Positions 9,365-19,293 of a stretch of 64,000 nt of DNA are shown piece by piece; within the stretch, counting starts at the first letter, position 1; each line of letters starts with the position of its first letter. Origin of the DNA: Onishia taeanensis (GTDB lineage Bacteria > Pseudomonadota > Gammaproteobacteria > Pseudomonadales > Halomonadaceae); contig NZ_JABVXC010000001.1 in NCBI RefSeq assembly GCF_013349955.1, forward strand, positions 477,548 through 541,547, written 5' to 3'. Made by a program: the position numbers and the translations under genes. The notes beneath the pieces are model-generated. The model saw only the letters and a program-made list of their open reading frames with translations. It had not been told where the DNA came from and ran no database searches.

Positions 9365-10026
9365 TGATGGTCCTCGCCGGTTTCGAACGCACCCTGAACG
9401 CCCTGCTTGCCCGGGACCCCGCAGCAGCCACGCGCCTGGCCTCGCTAGACGGCGCGCGCCTGCTGGTGCGCCTGGAGCGCCCGAGCTACGCGCTGCTGGT
9501 CAGCTTCGACACACATGGCCTGTCGCTCTCCCGGGGCGAGGGCCTCACCGATGAAGACGCCGATGTGATCGTCGAGGCCGACAGCGAGGCGCTGGGTGAG
9601 CTGATCGGCGGCGAGTCCGCCGAGCGCCTGATGTTCCGAGGCCGCTTGGCGGTACGCGGACGCGCTCAGGTGCTAGAGCAGGCCCGTGACCTGCTGCTTG
9701 ACCTAGATTTCGACTGGGAGGGCGAGCTCGCTCAGTGGCTCGGCGATAGACCGGCCCACAGCCTGGCCGAAGGCATGCGCCGTCTGGCCCGCTGGGGGCT
9801 GCGCACCCGGCAGGAACTGACTGCCGACATCGGAGAATATGTCTTCGAAGAGGCTAAGCTACTGCCAGGCCGCCACCAGCTCGAGGTGATGCGCGACCAG
9901 CTCACCGAGCTCGACATTGCAAGCGACCGCCTCGAAGCCCGACTCGAGCGCCTGAGGCGACGCCTGGAGGGGCGCCGCTTGCCTGACGACAGGCGTGACG
10001 GACTGGCCGAGGAGCCCTGCCCATGA
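9364..10026 (+). CDS. ubiJ: Ubiquinone biosynthesis accessory protein UbiJ (SCP2 domain)
   Basis: A 220-residue protein with an N-terminal SCP2-type lipid-binding domain (about 1-110, with [20 protein letters not shown]) and a C-terminal helical/coiled region (about 150-200, rich in Leu, Arg and Glu). UbiJ is a non-catalytic scaffold that, with UbiK, helps organise the soluble complex making ubiquinone. Identity rests on the domain plus position between ubiE and ubiB, as in E. coli and pseudomonads. It overlaps ubiE and ubiB at start and stop (ATGA type), so the three genes are probably co-translated. Confidence 0.9.
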   Translation: MMVLAGFERTLNALLARDPAAATRLASLDGARLLVRLERPSYALLVSFDTHGLSLSRGEGLTDEDADVIVEADSEALGELIGGESAERLMFRGRLAVRGRAQVLEQARDLLLDLDFDWEGELAQWLGDRPAHSLAEGMRRLARWGLRTRQELTADIGEYVFEEAKLLPGRHQLEVMRDQLTELDIASDRLEARLERLRRRLEGRRLPDDRRDGLAEEPCP

Positions 10027-11642
10027 GCCTGCGCCTGGCAAGGATTGGCTGGGTCATCACCCGATATCGCCTCGACACTCTGATCCCACGGGAGCGGCTG
10101 CCCTGGCCGCTGCGGGCGCTGCTCGCGCTTTCTCCGCTGCGGCTGGTGCCAGTGCGCGGCGAGCGTGCCGAGCGGCTGCGCCTGGCTCTCGAGGCACTGG
10201 GCCCGATATTCGTCAAGTTCGGCCAGATGCTCTCGACCCGCCGCGACCTGCTGCCGCCGGATATCGCCGACGAGCTCAAACGCCTGCAGGATCAAGTGCC
10301 GCCGTTTCCCGGCGAACAGGCGGCAGCGCTGGTCGAGGAAGAACTCGAGTGCCGGCTCGACGAGGCCTTCGCAAGCTTCGATAAGACACCGCTAGCCTCG
10401 GCCTCGATCGCTCAGGTACATGCCGCCCGACTGCCCGACGGCCAGGAAGTGGTGGTCAAGATCATCCGCCCCGGCATCGATCGCGTCATGCGCCAAGACA
10501 TGGCACTGCTCTACGGCGTAGCGCGCCTGCTGGCGAAGGTTCCCGAGGCCCGGCGCCTGCGCCCTAGGGAGGTGGTGGCCGACTACGAAGCGACGCTCTT
10601 CGACGAGCTGAATCTGCACCGAGAAGCCGCCAACACCTCCCAGCTCAAGCGCAATTTCAAGGACTCGCCGCTGCTCTACGTTCCGGCGATCCACTGGCCG
10701 CTGACCCGGCGCCGTGTGATGGTCCAGGAGCGCATTCATGGCATCCCGGTGGCCGACATGGCCGCTCTCGAGGCCCAGGGCACCGATCTCAAGAAGCTCG
10801 CCGAACGTGGGGTAGAGATCTTCTTCACCCAGGTGTTTCGCGACAACTTCTTCCATGCCGACATGCATCCGGGCAACATCTTCGTCGCCCACGGCAAGCC
10901 TCACGATCCTCAGTACATCGCCATCGACTGCGGCATCGTCGGCAGTCTGACCCGCGAAGACCAGGACTACCTGGCCCGCAACCTGCTGGCCTTCTTCCAT
11001 CAGGATTACTATGAGGTGGCCGCGCTGCATATCGAATCCGGCTGGGTCGGCGAAGGCACCCGCGCCAACGAGTTCGCCTCGGCGATCCGCTCGGTATGCG
11101 AGCCGATTCTCGAAAAGCCGCTCAAGGACATCTCCTTCGGCCAGGTGCTGCTGGGGCTTTTCCAGACCGCGCGGCGCTTCAACATGGAGGTCCAGCCTCA
11201 GTTGGTGCTGCTGCAGAAGACCCTGCTCAACATCGAGGGCCTTGGGCGCCAGCTCTATCCGGACCTGGATCTGTGGCATACCGCCAAGCCGTATCTAGAG
11301 CGCTGGATGAAAGAACGTGCCGGCCCCCGCGGACTCTGGGAGTCGCTGCAACGCCAGGCGCCAGAGCTGTCGCGCCAACTGCCCGAGCTGCCGGTGCTCG
11401 CCCATCAGGCGCTTTCCCGGGTCGAGGCCGAACACAAGCAGCGCCACCGCCAGAGCGAGTCGCTCTCAAGTCTGCGCCGCCACCTTGCCGCCTCTGCCCG
11501 CGGCGCCCGGCGCCTGCGCCTGGGCGCCTTGCTGCTGGGCCTGGCGGTGGCCTGGCAGCCGCTGTTCGACTGGGCCGGCGAGCAGCCCTGGCCGGTGCTG
11601 CTGGCAGCGGGCCTTGGCATTTTGCTGCTTGCCTGGCAATAA
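10023..11642 (+). CDS. ubiB: Ubiquinone biosynthesis atypical kinase UbiB
   Basis: A 539-residue ABC1/ADCK/UbiB-family protein needed for ubiquinone synthesis. The family KxGQ motif is seen as [14 protein letters not shown] near residue 65, the Ala-rich nucleotide loop as ASIAQVH near 127, the catalytic-loop equivalent HADMHPGN near 280, and the metal-binding DCG shortly after. Two C-terminal hydrophobic helices (about 495-539) anchor it in the inner membrane. The first base of its ATG is within the last codons of ubiJ (4-bp overlap). Confidence 0.96.
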   Translation: MSLRLARIGWVITRYRLDTLIPRERLPWPLRALLALSPLRLVPVRGERAERLRLALEALGPIFVKFGQMLSTRRDLLPPDIADELKRLQDQVPPFPGEQAAALVEEELECRLDEAFASFDKTPLASASIAQVHAARLPDGQEVVVKIIRPGIDRVMRQDMALLYGVARLLAKVPEARRLRPREVVADYEATLFDELNLHREAANTSQLKRNFKDSPLLYVPAIHWPLTRRRVMVQERIHGIPVADMAALEAQGTDLKKLAERGVEIFFTQVFRDNFFHADMHPGNIFVAHGKPHDPQYIAIDCGIVGSLTREDQDYLARNLLAFFHQDYYEVAALHIESGWVGEGTRANEFASAIRSVCEPILEKPLKDISFGQVLLGLFQTARRFNMEVQPQLVLLQKTLLNIEGLGRQLYPDLDLWHTAKPYLERWMKERAGPRGLWESLQRQAPELSRQLPELPVLAHQALSRVEAEHKQRHRQSESLSSLRRHLAASARGARRLRLGALLLGLAVAWQPLFDWAGEQPWPVLLAAGLGILLLAWQ

Positions 11643-11720
11643 ACGTCGACCAGGCCAAAAGCGCATCACAGGCCACTGAATAATAAGATTTTTCGATCCA
11701 CTGACCCAGGAATGTCATCG

Positions 11721-12062
11721 ATGAGCGATATTCTCAACCAGCTCGCCGAGGTGCTCGACCAGCGCCGTCAGGCAGACCCCGACAGCAGCTATGTGGCCTC
11801 GCTGCACCACAAGGGGCTCAACAAGATACTCGAGAAAGTGGGCGAGGAAGCCACCGAGACCCTGCTGGCAGCCAAGGATGCGGCTAATGGCTCAGAGAAG
11901 AACCGTGAGGCAGTAGTCGCTGAAACGGCCGACCTGTGGTTTCATAGCCTAGTGATGCTGTCGCATCTTGGAATCGACCATCAGGACGTGCTCGATGAAC
12001 TGGCACGTCGCTTCGGAATATCAGGGCTGGACGAGAAGGCCGCCCGCCCCACGGACGCTTAG
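11721..12062 (+). CDS. hisE: Phosphoribosyl-ATP pyrophosphatase HisE
   Basis: A MazG-like pyrophosphohydrolase for the second step of histidine synthesis. It has the helical motif [18 protein letters not shown] and the acidic stretch [16 protein letters not shown] that binds Mg. The ATG at 11721 has CCAGGA about 9 bases upstream; another ATG at 11712 would add three residues (116 aa total) but sits too close to that site. It is a stand-alone HisE: the HisI partner domain, which precedes hisE in pseudomonads, is absent here and must be elsewhere. Confidence 0.94.
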   Translation: MSDILNQLAEVLDQRRQADPDSSYVASLHHKGLNKILEKVGEEATETLLAAKDAANGSEKNREAVVAETADLWFHSLVMLSHLGIDHQDVLDELARRFGISGLDEKAARPTDA

Positions 12063-12092
12063 GCCCCAGGGCCCATTGAAGGGAGAGACTTC

Positions 12093-12359
12093 ATGTTAGG
12101 TGGCATCAGTATCTGGCAACTCTTGATCGTGCTGGGCATCATCATTCTGGTCTTCGGCACCAAGAAACTGCGCAACGTCGGCGGGGATCTTGGTGGCGCC
12201 GTGAAGGGGTTCAAGAAAGCCATGAATGACGGCGAAAAGGGCGAAGACGAGAAAAAAGAACAGGAAGACGCGCAACAACGTGTCGCCCATGACGAGACCG
12301 GCAAGACTTATGACGTCGAAGCCGAGACCAAGGCGCAGGAACCGGACGAGCGCAAGTAA
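12093..12359 (+). CDS. tatA: Twin-arginine translocase subunit TatA
   Basis: An 88-residue membrane protein: one N-terminal membrane helix (about 5-20, [18 protein letters not shown]), the family hinge [14 protein letters not shown], an amphipathic helix with [10 protein letters not shown], and a highly charged cytoplasmic tail. TatA rings form the pore for folded, cofactor-bearing proteins carrying twin-arginine signals. A GGGAGAG site precedes it. First gene of tatABC, shortly after hisE. Confidence 0.97.
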   Translation: MLGGISIWQLLIVLGIIILVFGTKKLRNVGGDLGGAVKGFKKAMNDGEKGEDEKKEQEDAQQRVAHDETGKTYDVEAETKAQEPDERK

Positions 12360-12365
12360 CCGCCC

Positions 12366-12878
12366 ATGTTCGATATCGGTTTCCTCGAACTGCTGATCAT
12401 CGGTGTGGTCGGTCTGCTGGTCCTCGGTCCCGAGCGTTTGCCCAGGGCAGCGCGCACCACGGGGCTGTGGATCGGCAAGATCAAGCGCACGGTCTCCGGC
12501 ATGCAGCGAGACATCTCCGCTCAGCTAGAGGCCGAGGAGCTGCGCCAGAAGCTCAACGACCAACAGAAAAAGCTCGACGCCAGCCTCAACAAGGCCAAGC
12601 AGGACGTAGAGCGTTACGCCGAGCCTGACGGTGTCGACGCTGGCCGTACCAGCCCGGACGACGCCCCTGCCTATTCCCAAGACAATCCCCAGGACACTCC
12701 CCAAGACAATTCCCAGGACAGTGCCCAGTTCAGTGCTAAACCGGGCAGGGCCAAACCGGGCAGGGCCAGCGGCCAGCAGACCAACGACCGGGCTCAACGC
12801 CATGGCGAGGCCAAAGCGACCTCAGAGGCTCCCCGCGAGACCCCCGCGGACAGTGACAAGGACCAAAGCCCCCGATGA
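12366..12878 (+). CDS. tatB: Twin-arginine translocase subunit TatB
   Basis: A 170-residue protein with the TatB start [26 protein letters not shown] (membrane helix about 4-21, then the GPERLP hinge), an amphipathic helix ending near residue 65, and a long variable tail. TatB joins TatC to recognise twin-arginine signal peptides. The tail (about 100-135) is low-complexity, made of QD-containing four-residue units and a duplicated KPGRA, matching tandem DNA repeats. Its stop overlaps the tatC start. Confidence 0.96.
   Translation: MFDIGFLELLIIGVVGLLVLGPERLPRAARTTGLWIGKIKRTVSGMQRDISAQLEAEELRQKLNDQQKKLDASLNKAKQDVERYAEPDGVDAGRTSPDDAPAYSQDNPQDTPQDNSQDSAQFSAKPGRAKPGRASGQQTNDRAQRHGEAKATSEAPRETPADSDKDQSPR
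12675..12767 (+). repeat. Tandem repeats inside tatB
   Basis: Five 12-bp units of the form YCCCARGACANT (12675-12734, last one degenerate) are followed by two exact 15-bp units AAACCGGGCAGGGCC (12738-12767). Both keep the reading frame and encode the variable TatB tail. Confidence 0.8.
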
Positions 12879-13675
12879 GCGCCACCCCCGACCCGCAGGA
12901 CCGTCAGCCTCATGACAGCCAGAAGAGCGGCCAGGAAGCTGATCAGGCGCCCCTGATCGAGCACCTGATCGAGCTGCGTTCGCGCTTGATGCACGCAGTG
13001 CTGGCGATCCTGGTGATTTTCCTGGCCCTGTACGCCTTTTCCAACGATATCTACACCTTCGTCGCCAAGCCGCTGATGGCGCTGCTGCCGGAAGGCTCGC
13101 AGATGATCGCCACCGAGGTCGCCTCGCCCTTTCTGGCGCCCTTCAAGCTGACGCTGGTCGTCTCGGTGTTCATTGCCGTGCCCTTCGTGCTGCATCAGGC
13201 CTGGGCCTTCATCGCACCCGGCCTCTACGACAATGAGAAGCGCCTCGCCGTGCCGCTACTGGCCTCCAGCGTTGCGCTTTTCTACGGCGGAGCGGCCTTC
13301 GCCTACTATGTGGTCTTTCCCCTGCTGTTCGAGTTCTTCACCCAGACCGGGCCGGCCGGGGTCACGGTGATGACGGACATCAACCAGTACCTCAACTTCG
13401 TGCTCAAGCTGTTCTTTGCCTTCGGCGTCGCCTTCGAGATTCCGATCGCCACCTTCCTGCTGATCTTCTCCGGCGCCACCACGGTGGAGAGCCTGTCGAA
13501 GAAGCGGCCCTATGTCGTGCTGGGCTGCTTCGTGGTGGGCATGCTGATGACACCGCCGGACGTGATCTCCCAGAGCCTGCTGGCCGTGCCGATGTACCTG
13601 CTCTACGAGGTAGGCATTCTGTTTGGACGCCTGGTCAAGCGCCAGCCCGGACCCACGGACGACGGCAACGCCTGA
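12875..13675 (+). CDS. tatC: Twin-arginine translocase subunit TatC
   Basis: A 266-residue polytopic inner-membrane protein with six predicted helices. The family N-terminal signature [19 protein letters not shown] is near 27-45, and [17 protein letters not shown] near 175 is the conserved loop/helix 4 region. TatC holds the twin-arginine signal-binding site. The N-terminus has an extra polar stretch of about 25 residues (Gln/Asp/Ser rich) before the signature. It overlaps tatB by 4 bp and is followed by a strong terminator. Confidence 0.97.
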   Translation: MSATPDPQDRQPHDSQKSGQEADQAPLIEHLIELRSRLMHAVLAILVIFLALYAFSNDIYTFVAKPLMALLPEGSQMIATEVASPFLAPFKLTLVVSVFIAVPFVLHQAWAFIAPGLYDNEKRLAVPLLASSVALFYGGAAFAYYVVFPLLFEFFTQTGPAGVTVMTDINQYLNFVLKLFFAFGVAFEIPIATFLLIFSGATTVESLSKKRPYVVLGCFVVGMLMTPPDVISQSLLAVPMYLLYEVGILFGRLVKRQPGPTDDGNA

Positions 13676-13692
13676 AACCCCCGCACCGCTCT

Positions 13693-13720
13693 GAAGAACC
13701 CCGCTGAGGCGGGGTTCTTC
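13693..13720 (+). terminator. Terminator of the tat operon
   Basis: A perfect 12-bp stem GAAGAACCCCGC / GCGGGGTTCTTC with a TGAG loop starts about 17 bases after the tatC stop. Confidence 0.8.
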
Positions 13721-13932
13721 ATGAGTGCAGGCTAGCCACCAAGTACCTCGCTGCCGCCCCAGCGGGGTGCGACAAGTCAACGCTTCCGGCACCCGTGCAC
13801 ACTGCATATACTCGCAGGACTGTACCGGCACTCGCCCGGGCTGTAACCGCTTGTCATCTTGTCGTCATCATCGCCTGCCACTATCTGTATCAAGGCAACC
13901 AGGCATCGATGGCGAGCCCTGATTGGAGATAG

Positions 13933-14943
<1,011 letters not shown>

Positions 14944-14986
14944 CAGGGAGGGCGTGAGTGCCCTTCCTTGGCTTCCCGGAGGCAAA

Positions 14987-17194
14987 ATGGAAGACTCTCG
15001 CACCCCCGATACCGGCAGTGCGCTGCCCGAGGCGCCCTTCGACGAGAACGGCCCCGCCGAAGCGCCACCGTTGCGGGTCAACCGGACTCGCACCGGCATT
15101 CAGGCCAAGGTGGTGCCAGACCCCGAGGCCGATCTCAGCGATCCGCGTCTGTACTTCAATCGCGAGCTGTCGCACCTGCAGTTCAACATCCGCGTTCTCG
15201 AGCAGGCTCTCGATCCGTCGCACCCGTTGCTGAACCGGGTGATGTTCCTGCTGATCTTCTCATCCAACATGGACGAGTTCTTCGAGATTCGCGTCGCGGG
15301 ACTCAAGCATCAGCTGATGCTGGGCAACGACGATACGGGTGCTGACGGCCGCCTGCCCCGCTCGGTCCTCGATGAAATTTCTCAGGTCGCCCATGCCCAG
15401 GTCGAGCGTCAGTACCAGATACTCAACGAACAGCTGATCCCTGCGCTGGAAGAAAAGGGTCTGCGTTTCCGTCGCCGAGGCGACTGGAGCGAAGCCCAGG
15501 CCAACTGGGTCAAGGACTACTTCGAAGAAGAGATCGTGCCGGTGATCAGCCCGATCGGGCTGGATCCCTCACACCCCTTCCCGCGGCTGGTCAACAAGAG
15601 CCTCAATTTCATCGTCGAGCTGGAGGGCAAGGATGCCTTCGGTCGCGAGGGAGGCTTGGCCATCCTGCCGGCACCGCGCTCGCTGCCGCGGGTGATCGCC
15701 CTACCCGACGCGCTCTGTGCGGAAGGTTTCAACGAGTATGTGTTCCTGTCCTCGATGATCCACGCTCATGCTCAGGAGGTCTTCCCGGGCATGAAGGTAC
15801 GTGGCTGCTATCAGTTCCGTCTGACCCGCAACGCCGACCTGGCCGTCGACCCGGAAGAGGTCTCCGATCTGGCCACGGCGCTGCGCGGCGAGCTGCTGGC
15901 CCGACGCTATGGCAGCGGCGTGCGCCTGGAAGTCGCCGATAACTGCCCCGATGATCTGGCAGCTTTCCTGCTCAAGCAGTTCGAGCTCGAAGAATCCGAC
16001 CTGTATCGGGTCCACGGTCCGGTCAACCTGACGCGGATGATGGCGGTGCTGGGTGATATCGACCGTCCCGAGCTCAGCTATCGCCCCTTTACGCCTGGCG
16101 TACCCAAGCCCCTCAACAAGAGTGGCAGCCTGTTCGACGCCATTAGTAGCCAGGACATCCTGCTCCACCACCCCTTCCAGTCCTTCAAGCCCATCGAGGA
16201 CCTGCTCGCCGAAGCCGCCCGAGACCCGGCGGTGCTGGCGATCAAGCAGACCCTTTATCGCACCGGTGCCGACTCCCCGATCGTCAGCGCCTTGGTGGAA
16301 GCGGCGCGCAACGGCAAGGAAGTGACGGTGGTGATCGAGCTGCGGGCCCGCTTCGATGAGGCCGACAACCTTACCCTGGCCTCAAGGCTGCAGGAGGCCG
16401 GCGCCATCGTCATCTACGGCGTGATGGCCTACAAGACCCACGCCAAGATGATCCACATCGTGCGTCGCGAAAAGGGCGACCTTCGCTACTACGCGCATCT
16501 GGGGACAGGCAACTACCATTCCAAGACCGCCAAGCTGTACACCGATTACAGCCTGCTGACCGCCAACCCGACGCTCTGCGAGGACGTCCACAAGGTCTTC
16601 CAACAGCTCTCTGGCATGGGCCAGGCCCGCCAGATCGAAACGCTACTGCACGCGCCCTTCACCCTACATCCCAAGATGGTGGAGATGATCGACCGGGAGG
16701 CCAAGAATGCCGAGAAAGGCAAGCGCGGCCACCTGATCATCAAGTGCAATTCGCTGACCGAACCGCAGCTGATCCGCGCGCTCTACCGCGCCTCACAGGC
16801 AGGCGTCGAGTGCGACCTGATCATCCGCGGCATGTGCTGCCTGCGCCCCGGCATCCCGGGGATTTCCGACAATATCCGGGTCCGCTCGGTGATCGGACGC
16901 TTCCTCGAACACACCCGAGTATTCTACTTCCACAATGGTGGCAAGCCTGAAGTATGGGGTTCGAGCGCCGATTTCATGGCCCGCAACATGTTTCACCGTG
17001 TCGAGACCTGCTTCCCCTTCCTCGATAAGAAGATCGCTGCCCGAGTGCGCAAGGACCTGGAGACCTACCTGGTCGACAACTGCCAGAGTTGGCTGCTGCA
17101 ATCCGACGGCAGCTACATCAAACAGGAAGTCGGCGACAGCGCTCCGATCAGCGTCCAGGAAACCCTGCTCTACGCTTACGCCACCAAGGCATAA
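14987..17194 (+). CDS. ppk: Polyphosphate kinase 1
   Basis: A 735-residue PPK1, which reversibly moves the gamma phosphate of ATP onto polyphosphate. The N-domain signature [19 protein letters not shown] is near residue 50. The phosphorylated histidine is in the YKTHAKMIH context near 485, and [17 protein letters not shown] and RNMFHRVE are the other PLD-like active-site segments. The first ~45 residues are an acidic/proline-rich extension. The ATG at 14987 has CGGAGG at good spacing; an in-frame GTG at 14954 would add 11 residues but lies too near its GGGAGG. Directly follows hemB; ppx is about 7 kb away. Confidence 0.95.
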   Translation: MEDSRTPDTGSALPEAPFDENGPAEAPPLRVNRTRTGIQAKVVPDPEADLSDPRLYFNRELSHLQFNIRVLEQALDPSHPLLNRVMFLLIFSSNMDEFFEIRVAGLKHQLMLGNDDTGADGRLPRSVLDEISQVAHAQVERQYQILNEQLIPALEEKGLRFRRRGDWSEAQANWVKDYFEEEIVPVISPIGLDPSHPFPRLVNKSLNFIVELEGKDAFGREGGLAILPAPRSLPRVIALPDALCAEGFNEYVFLSSMIHAHAQEVFPGMKVRGCYQFRLTRNADLAVDPEEVSDLATALRGELLARRYGSGVRLEVADNCPDDLAAFLLKQFELEESDLYRVHGPVNLTRMMAVLGDIDRPELSYRPFTPGVPKPLNKSGSLFDAISSQDILLHHPFQSFKPIEDLLAEAARDPAVLAIKQTLYRTGADSPIVSALVEAARNGKEVTVVIELRARFDEADNLTLASRLQEAGAIVIYGVMAYKTHAKMIHIVRREKGDLRYYAHLGTGNYHSKTAKLYTDYSLLTANPTLCEDVHKVFQQLSGMGQARQIETLLHAPFTLHPKMVEMIDREAKNAEKGKRGHLIIKCNSLTEPQLIRALYRASQAGVECDLIIRGMCCLRPGIPGISDNIRVRSVIGRFLEHTRVFYFHNGGKPEVWGSSADFMARNMFHRVETCFPFLDKKIAARVRKDLETYLVDNCQSWLLQSDGSYIKQEVGDSAPISVQETLLYAYATKA

Positions 17195-17248
17195 GTAAGG
17201 GATAAGCGACGCAAGGCAGCATCACGGCAAGGCAGAGGCCTTGCATTG

Positions 17249-17286
17249 ACACCAAGACGCCGGGCCTGGGCCCGGCGTCTTGGTGT
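17249..17286. terminator. Bidirectional hairpin between ppk and DAHP synthase
   Basis: A perfect 18-bp palindromic stem (17249-17266 with 17269-17286) around two central bases lies between the convergent genes. There is no long T-run on either side, but its length and place suggest a shared terminator. Confidence 0.7.
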
Positions 17287-17341
17287 CCGGTCGCTGCACC
17301 TGGGCACCCCAACGGCATGTTACGTCAGCCTGTGCCCTGAA

Positions 17342-18502
17342 TCAGGCACCTCGCAACCGCTCGGCAGCGGTCACCAGCAAATGCTCGGTGGTCTCCCAGC
17401 CAAGGCAGGCATCGGTCACCGAAACACCGTAGCGCAGCGCACCGGGCTTCAAGGGCTGCTTGCCTTCGTGAAGGTGGCTCTCGAGCATCACCCCGACCAG
17501 ACCGGCATCGCCGGCCAGGCGCTGGCCCAGCACATCGAGCAGCACTTCGCCCTGACGACGATGGTCCTTGCGCGAATTGGCATGACTGCAGTCAACCATG
17601 ATCCGTGGCGCCAGCCCTGCTTCCTGAAGCGCCCGGCGGCAGGCCGCCACTTCCGGCGCCCGGAAGTTGGGCTCGCCATGCCCGCCACGCAACACCACAT
17701 GAGTGTGGGGGTTACCCGGCGTGCGGCGCATCACCGGCCGGCCATCGGCGGCAATGGCCGGATGATGATGCGGGTGGGCACTGGCGCGAATGGCATCGAT
17801 GGCCACCTGAACGCCGCCATTGGTGCCGTTCTTGAAGCCGACCACGGCGCCCAGGCCGCTGGCCAGTTCACGGTGAATCTGGGATTCAGTGGTGCGCGCA
17901 CCAATCGCCGTCCAGGCCAGCAGGTCATCGAGGTAGGGGGCGAGCATCGGCTGCAGAAGCTCAGTGGCAACCGGCAGGCCCAATGCCACGATCTCGCGCA
18001 TCAGCGACCGAGAAAGGTTCAGGCCAGCGGCCATGTCATCGTCGCCCTCGAGGCCGGGATCGTAGGCGAGCCCCTTCCAGCCCACGGTGGTGCGCGGCTT
18101 CTCGACATAGACCCGCATCACCAGCAGCAGACGGTCCTCGACCTGACGGGCCAAGGCCGCGAGGCGCTCGGCGTAGTCACGGGCGGCCTTGGGATCATGG
18201 ATCGAGCAGGGGCCCACCACCACCAGCAGGCGATCGTCGCGGCCATCGAGAATAGCGCGAATGGCCTCGCGCTGCCCCTCGACACGCTCGGCCAAGGCCT
18301 GCGTCAGCGGCAGCTCGCAACGCAGCTCGTCGGGGGTTGGCAGCGCACTGTCCTCGTGGACCGGGACCGGCGCGGCCTCAGTGCGCGTATCGGCCGCCTG
18401 CGGAGAGAACGCTACACGCTGGCTGTCTTCGGGGGTACCGGCGGCGGTTTCGACAGCAGCAGGATCGGCAACGGTATCTAGGGCAGAAAGACTGGCATTC
18501 AT
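17342..18502 (-). CDS. 3-deoxy-7-phosphoheptulonate synthase, type I (AroF/G/H family)
   Basis: A 386-residue enzyme joining phosphoenolpyruvate and erythrose 4-phosphate, the first step to aromatic amino acids. Signatures: LLVVVGPCSIHDP near 92-104, MRVYVEKPRTTVGWKGL near 127-143, GFKNGTNGG, and DCSHANSRKDHRRQ. A ~45-residue Ala/Thr/Glu-rich extension precedes the usual start. Which amino acid inhibits it (Phe, Tyr or Trp) cannot be told safely from sequence. The ATG overlaps by 4 bp the stop of an upstream small aromatic-rich frame, and a terminator-like hairpin and another aromatic-rich frame lie further upstream, so expression is probably controlled by attenuation or coupled translation. 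Confidence 0.93.
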   Translation of the reverse strand: MNASLSALDTVADPAAVETAAGTPEDSQRVAFSPQAADTRTEAAPVPVHEDSALPTPDELRCELPLTQALAERVEGQREAIRAILDGRDDRLLVVVGPCSIHDPKAARDYAERLAALARQVEDRLLLVMRVYVEKPRTTVGWKGLAYDPGLEGDDDMAAGLNLSRSLMREIVALGLPVATELLQPMLAPYLDDLLAWTAIGARTTESQIHRELASGLGAVVGFKNGTNGGVQVAIDAIRASAHPHHHPAIAADGRPVMRRTPGNPHTHVVLRGGHGEPNFRAPEVAACRRALQEAGLAPRIMVDCSHANSRKDHRRQGEVLLDVLGQRLAGDAGLVGVMLESHLHEGKQPLKPGALRYGVSVTDACLGWETTEHLLVTAAERLRGA

Positions 18503-18672
18503 GGGGTAAGGCTCCGGCTAGGCGATTGACGTCGAGTCGTGTGGCCACCAAGCGCATGCCGGCCGGAGGTGGCGAACTGTGCCGACCGGGCATCGCTAAA
18601 TCGCCAATAGCCATACGCGCTCGAGTAGCGGGGCGAGAGGGTCATGGCAAAAGCTGAGTGGCGGTCGAACAT
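18499..18672 (-). CDS. Small aromatic-rich leader frame (57 aa) overlapping DAHP synthase
   Basis: A 57-codon frame whose ATG has a clear AGGAAGAG site about 9 bases upstream. It has aromatic codons clustered at residues 16-25 (RYSSAYGYWRF: three Tyr, one Trp, one Phe), plus Phe at 2, 8 and 33. The rest is Arg/Ser-rich with no family. Its TGA overlaps the DAHP synthase ATG (ATGA), the classic arrangement for translational coupling. It starts about 50 bases after the terminator hairpin at 18725-18763. Inference: a regulatory leader peptide sensing charged tRNA for aromatic residues. It may simply be a chance frame; conservation has not been checked. Confidence 0.5.
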   Translation of the reverse strand: MFDRHSAFAMTLSPRYSSAYGYWRFSDARSAQFATSGRHALGGHTTRRQSPSRSLTP

Positions 18673-18724
18673 CGCGTCTCTTCCTTGTGGGCCCGAGGCC
18701 CGATATATGAGGTCAAAGCATGCA

Positions 18725-18763
18725 GAAACGAAAACCCCCAGTCGGGTTGCCGACCGGGGGTTT
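18725..18763 (-). terminator. Terminator or attenuator hairpin in the DAHP synthase leader
   Basis: On the minus strand AAACCCCC and GGTCGG-type arms pair across a GTTG/CAAC loop with one A-C mismatch (plus-strand arms 18732-18745 and 18750-18763), followed by TTTTCGTTT. It lies about 50 bases after the stop of the 53-aa aromatic-rich frame and 220 bases before the synthase gene, as expected for an attenuator. Confidence 0.7.
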
Positions 18764-18810
18764 CAAGACATCGGAGGCAACCCTGAGTGGGGCGTACCTC
18801 GTGGCGTGGG

Positions 18811-18972
18811 TCAGTGAGACCTGGCCACCGGCACGCCGGCGCTAAACCAATAGCTCCAGAACCCTTGCCAACCGGCGCTCTCAAGGCCTACCTCGGTCTT
18901 GCACGCCATGCACAGCACATCGCCTGAGAGGGCGAAGCGGGCAGTGTTGGGTACAGGCGTGAGATGGGTCAT
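18811..18972 (-). CDS. Small Trp/Phe/Tyr-rich leader frame (53 aa) upstream of DAHP synthase
   Basis: A 53-codon frame with a dense aromatic run at residues 35-43 (WQGFWSYWF: three Trp, two Phe, one Tyr), close to its end and followed within about 60 bases by an intrinsic terminator. This is the layout of amino-acid-biosynthesis leader peptides. The start is uncertain: the first ATG (18972) has no good ribosome-binding site. A GTG at residue 19 or the ATG at residue 22 would give 32-35 residues and keep the aromatic run. A CMAC cysteine pair is also present. No function is known; the leader role is inferred from composition and context. Confidence 0.5.
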   Translation of the reverse strand: MTHLTPVPNTARFALSGDVLCMACKTEVGLESAGWQGFWSYWFSAGVPVARSH

Positions 18973-19020
18973 GGATAGTCGGCTGTCTGCTGTGAGTTCT
19001 GGTCAAGGCGTCGGGTGGCT

Positions 19021-19110
19021 GCGTTTCTAATGACTGTGTTTCTAATGACTGTGTTTCTAATGACTGTGTTTCTAAATACTGAGTTGCTGATGGCGGTGTT
19101 GCTAATGACG
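19021..19110. repeat. Six tandem 15-bp repeats upstream of the aromatic leader
   Basis: Units of GTGTTTCTAATGACT occur head to tail. The first four are nearly exact and the last two degenerate (for example GTGTTGCTAATGACG). The array begins about 50 bases upstream of the 53-aa leader frame, so it may touch its promoter region. On the plus strand it reads as a meaningless MTVFL repeat. The 19.0-19.29 kb gap otherwise holds only the next repeat. Confidence 0.85.
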
Positions 19111-19236
19111 AAGTTTCATCCTACACACCCTGACGGGCTTGGCAAGCCCGGCCAAGTGGATACAGGCCTGCGCCAACGCCCGGGGAGCCACCTTGAGCGC
19201 TGGCCCACCCCATCCGTCTAGTCAGCAGAGCCTGGC

Positions 19237-19275
19237 ACTTGGTGTCAGTACTTGGTGTCAGTACTTGGTGTCAGT
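19237..19275. repeat. Three exact tandem 13-bp repeats
   Basis: ACTTGGTGTCAGT is repeated three times without gaps, just downstream of the 41-aa membrane-protein gene on the minus strand. Confidence 0.9.
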
Positions 19276-19293
19276 CATCGGCCAAGTCAGCCC

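Noticed and set aside
17246..18481. Plus-strand frame (411 aa) opposite DAHP synthase
   Set aside because: Antisense shadow that begins in the intergenic hairpin; the minus-strand enzyme is unmistakable.
19015..19221. Plus-strand frame with MTVFL repeats
   Set aside because: It is the reading of the 15-bp tandem array, lacks a ribosome-binding site, and continues into unrelated low-complexity sequence.
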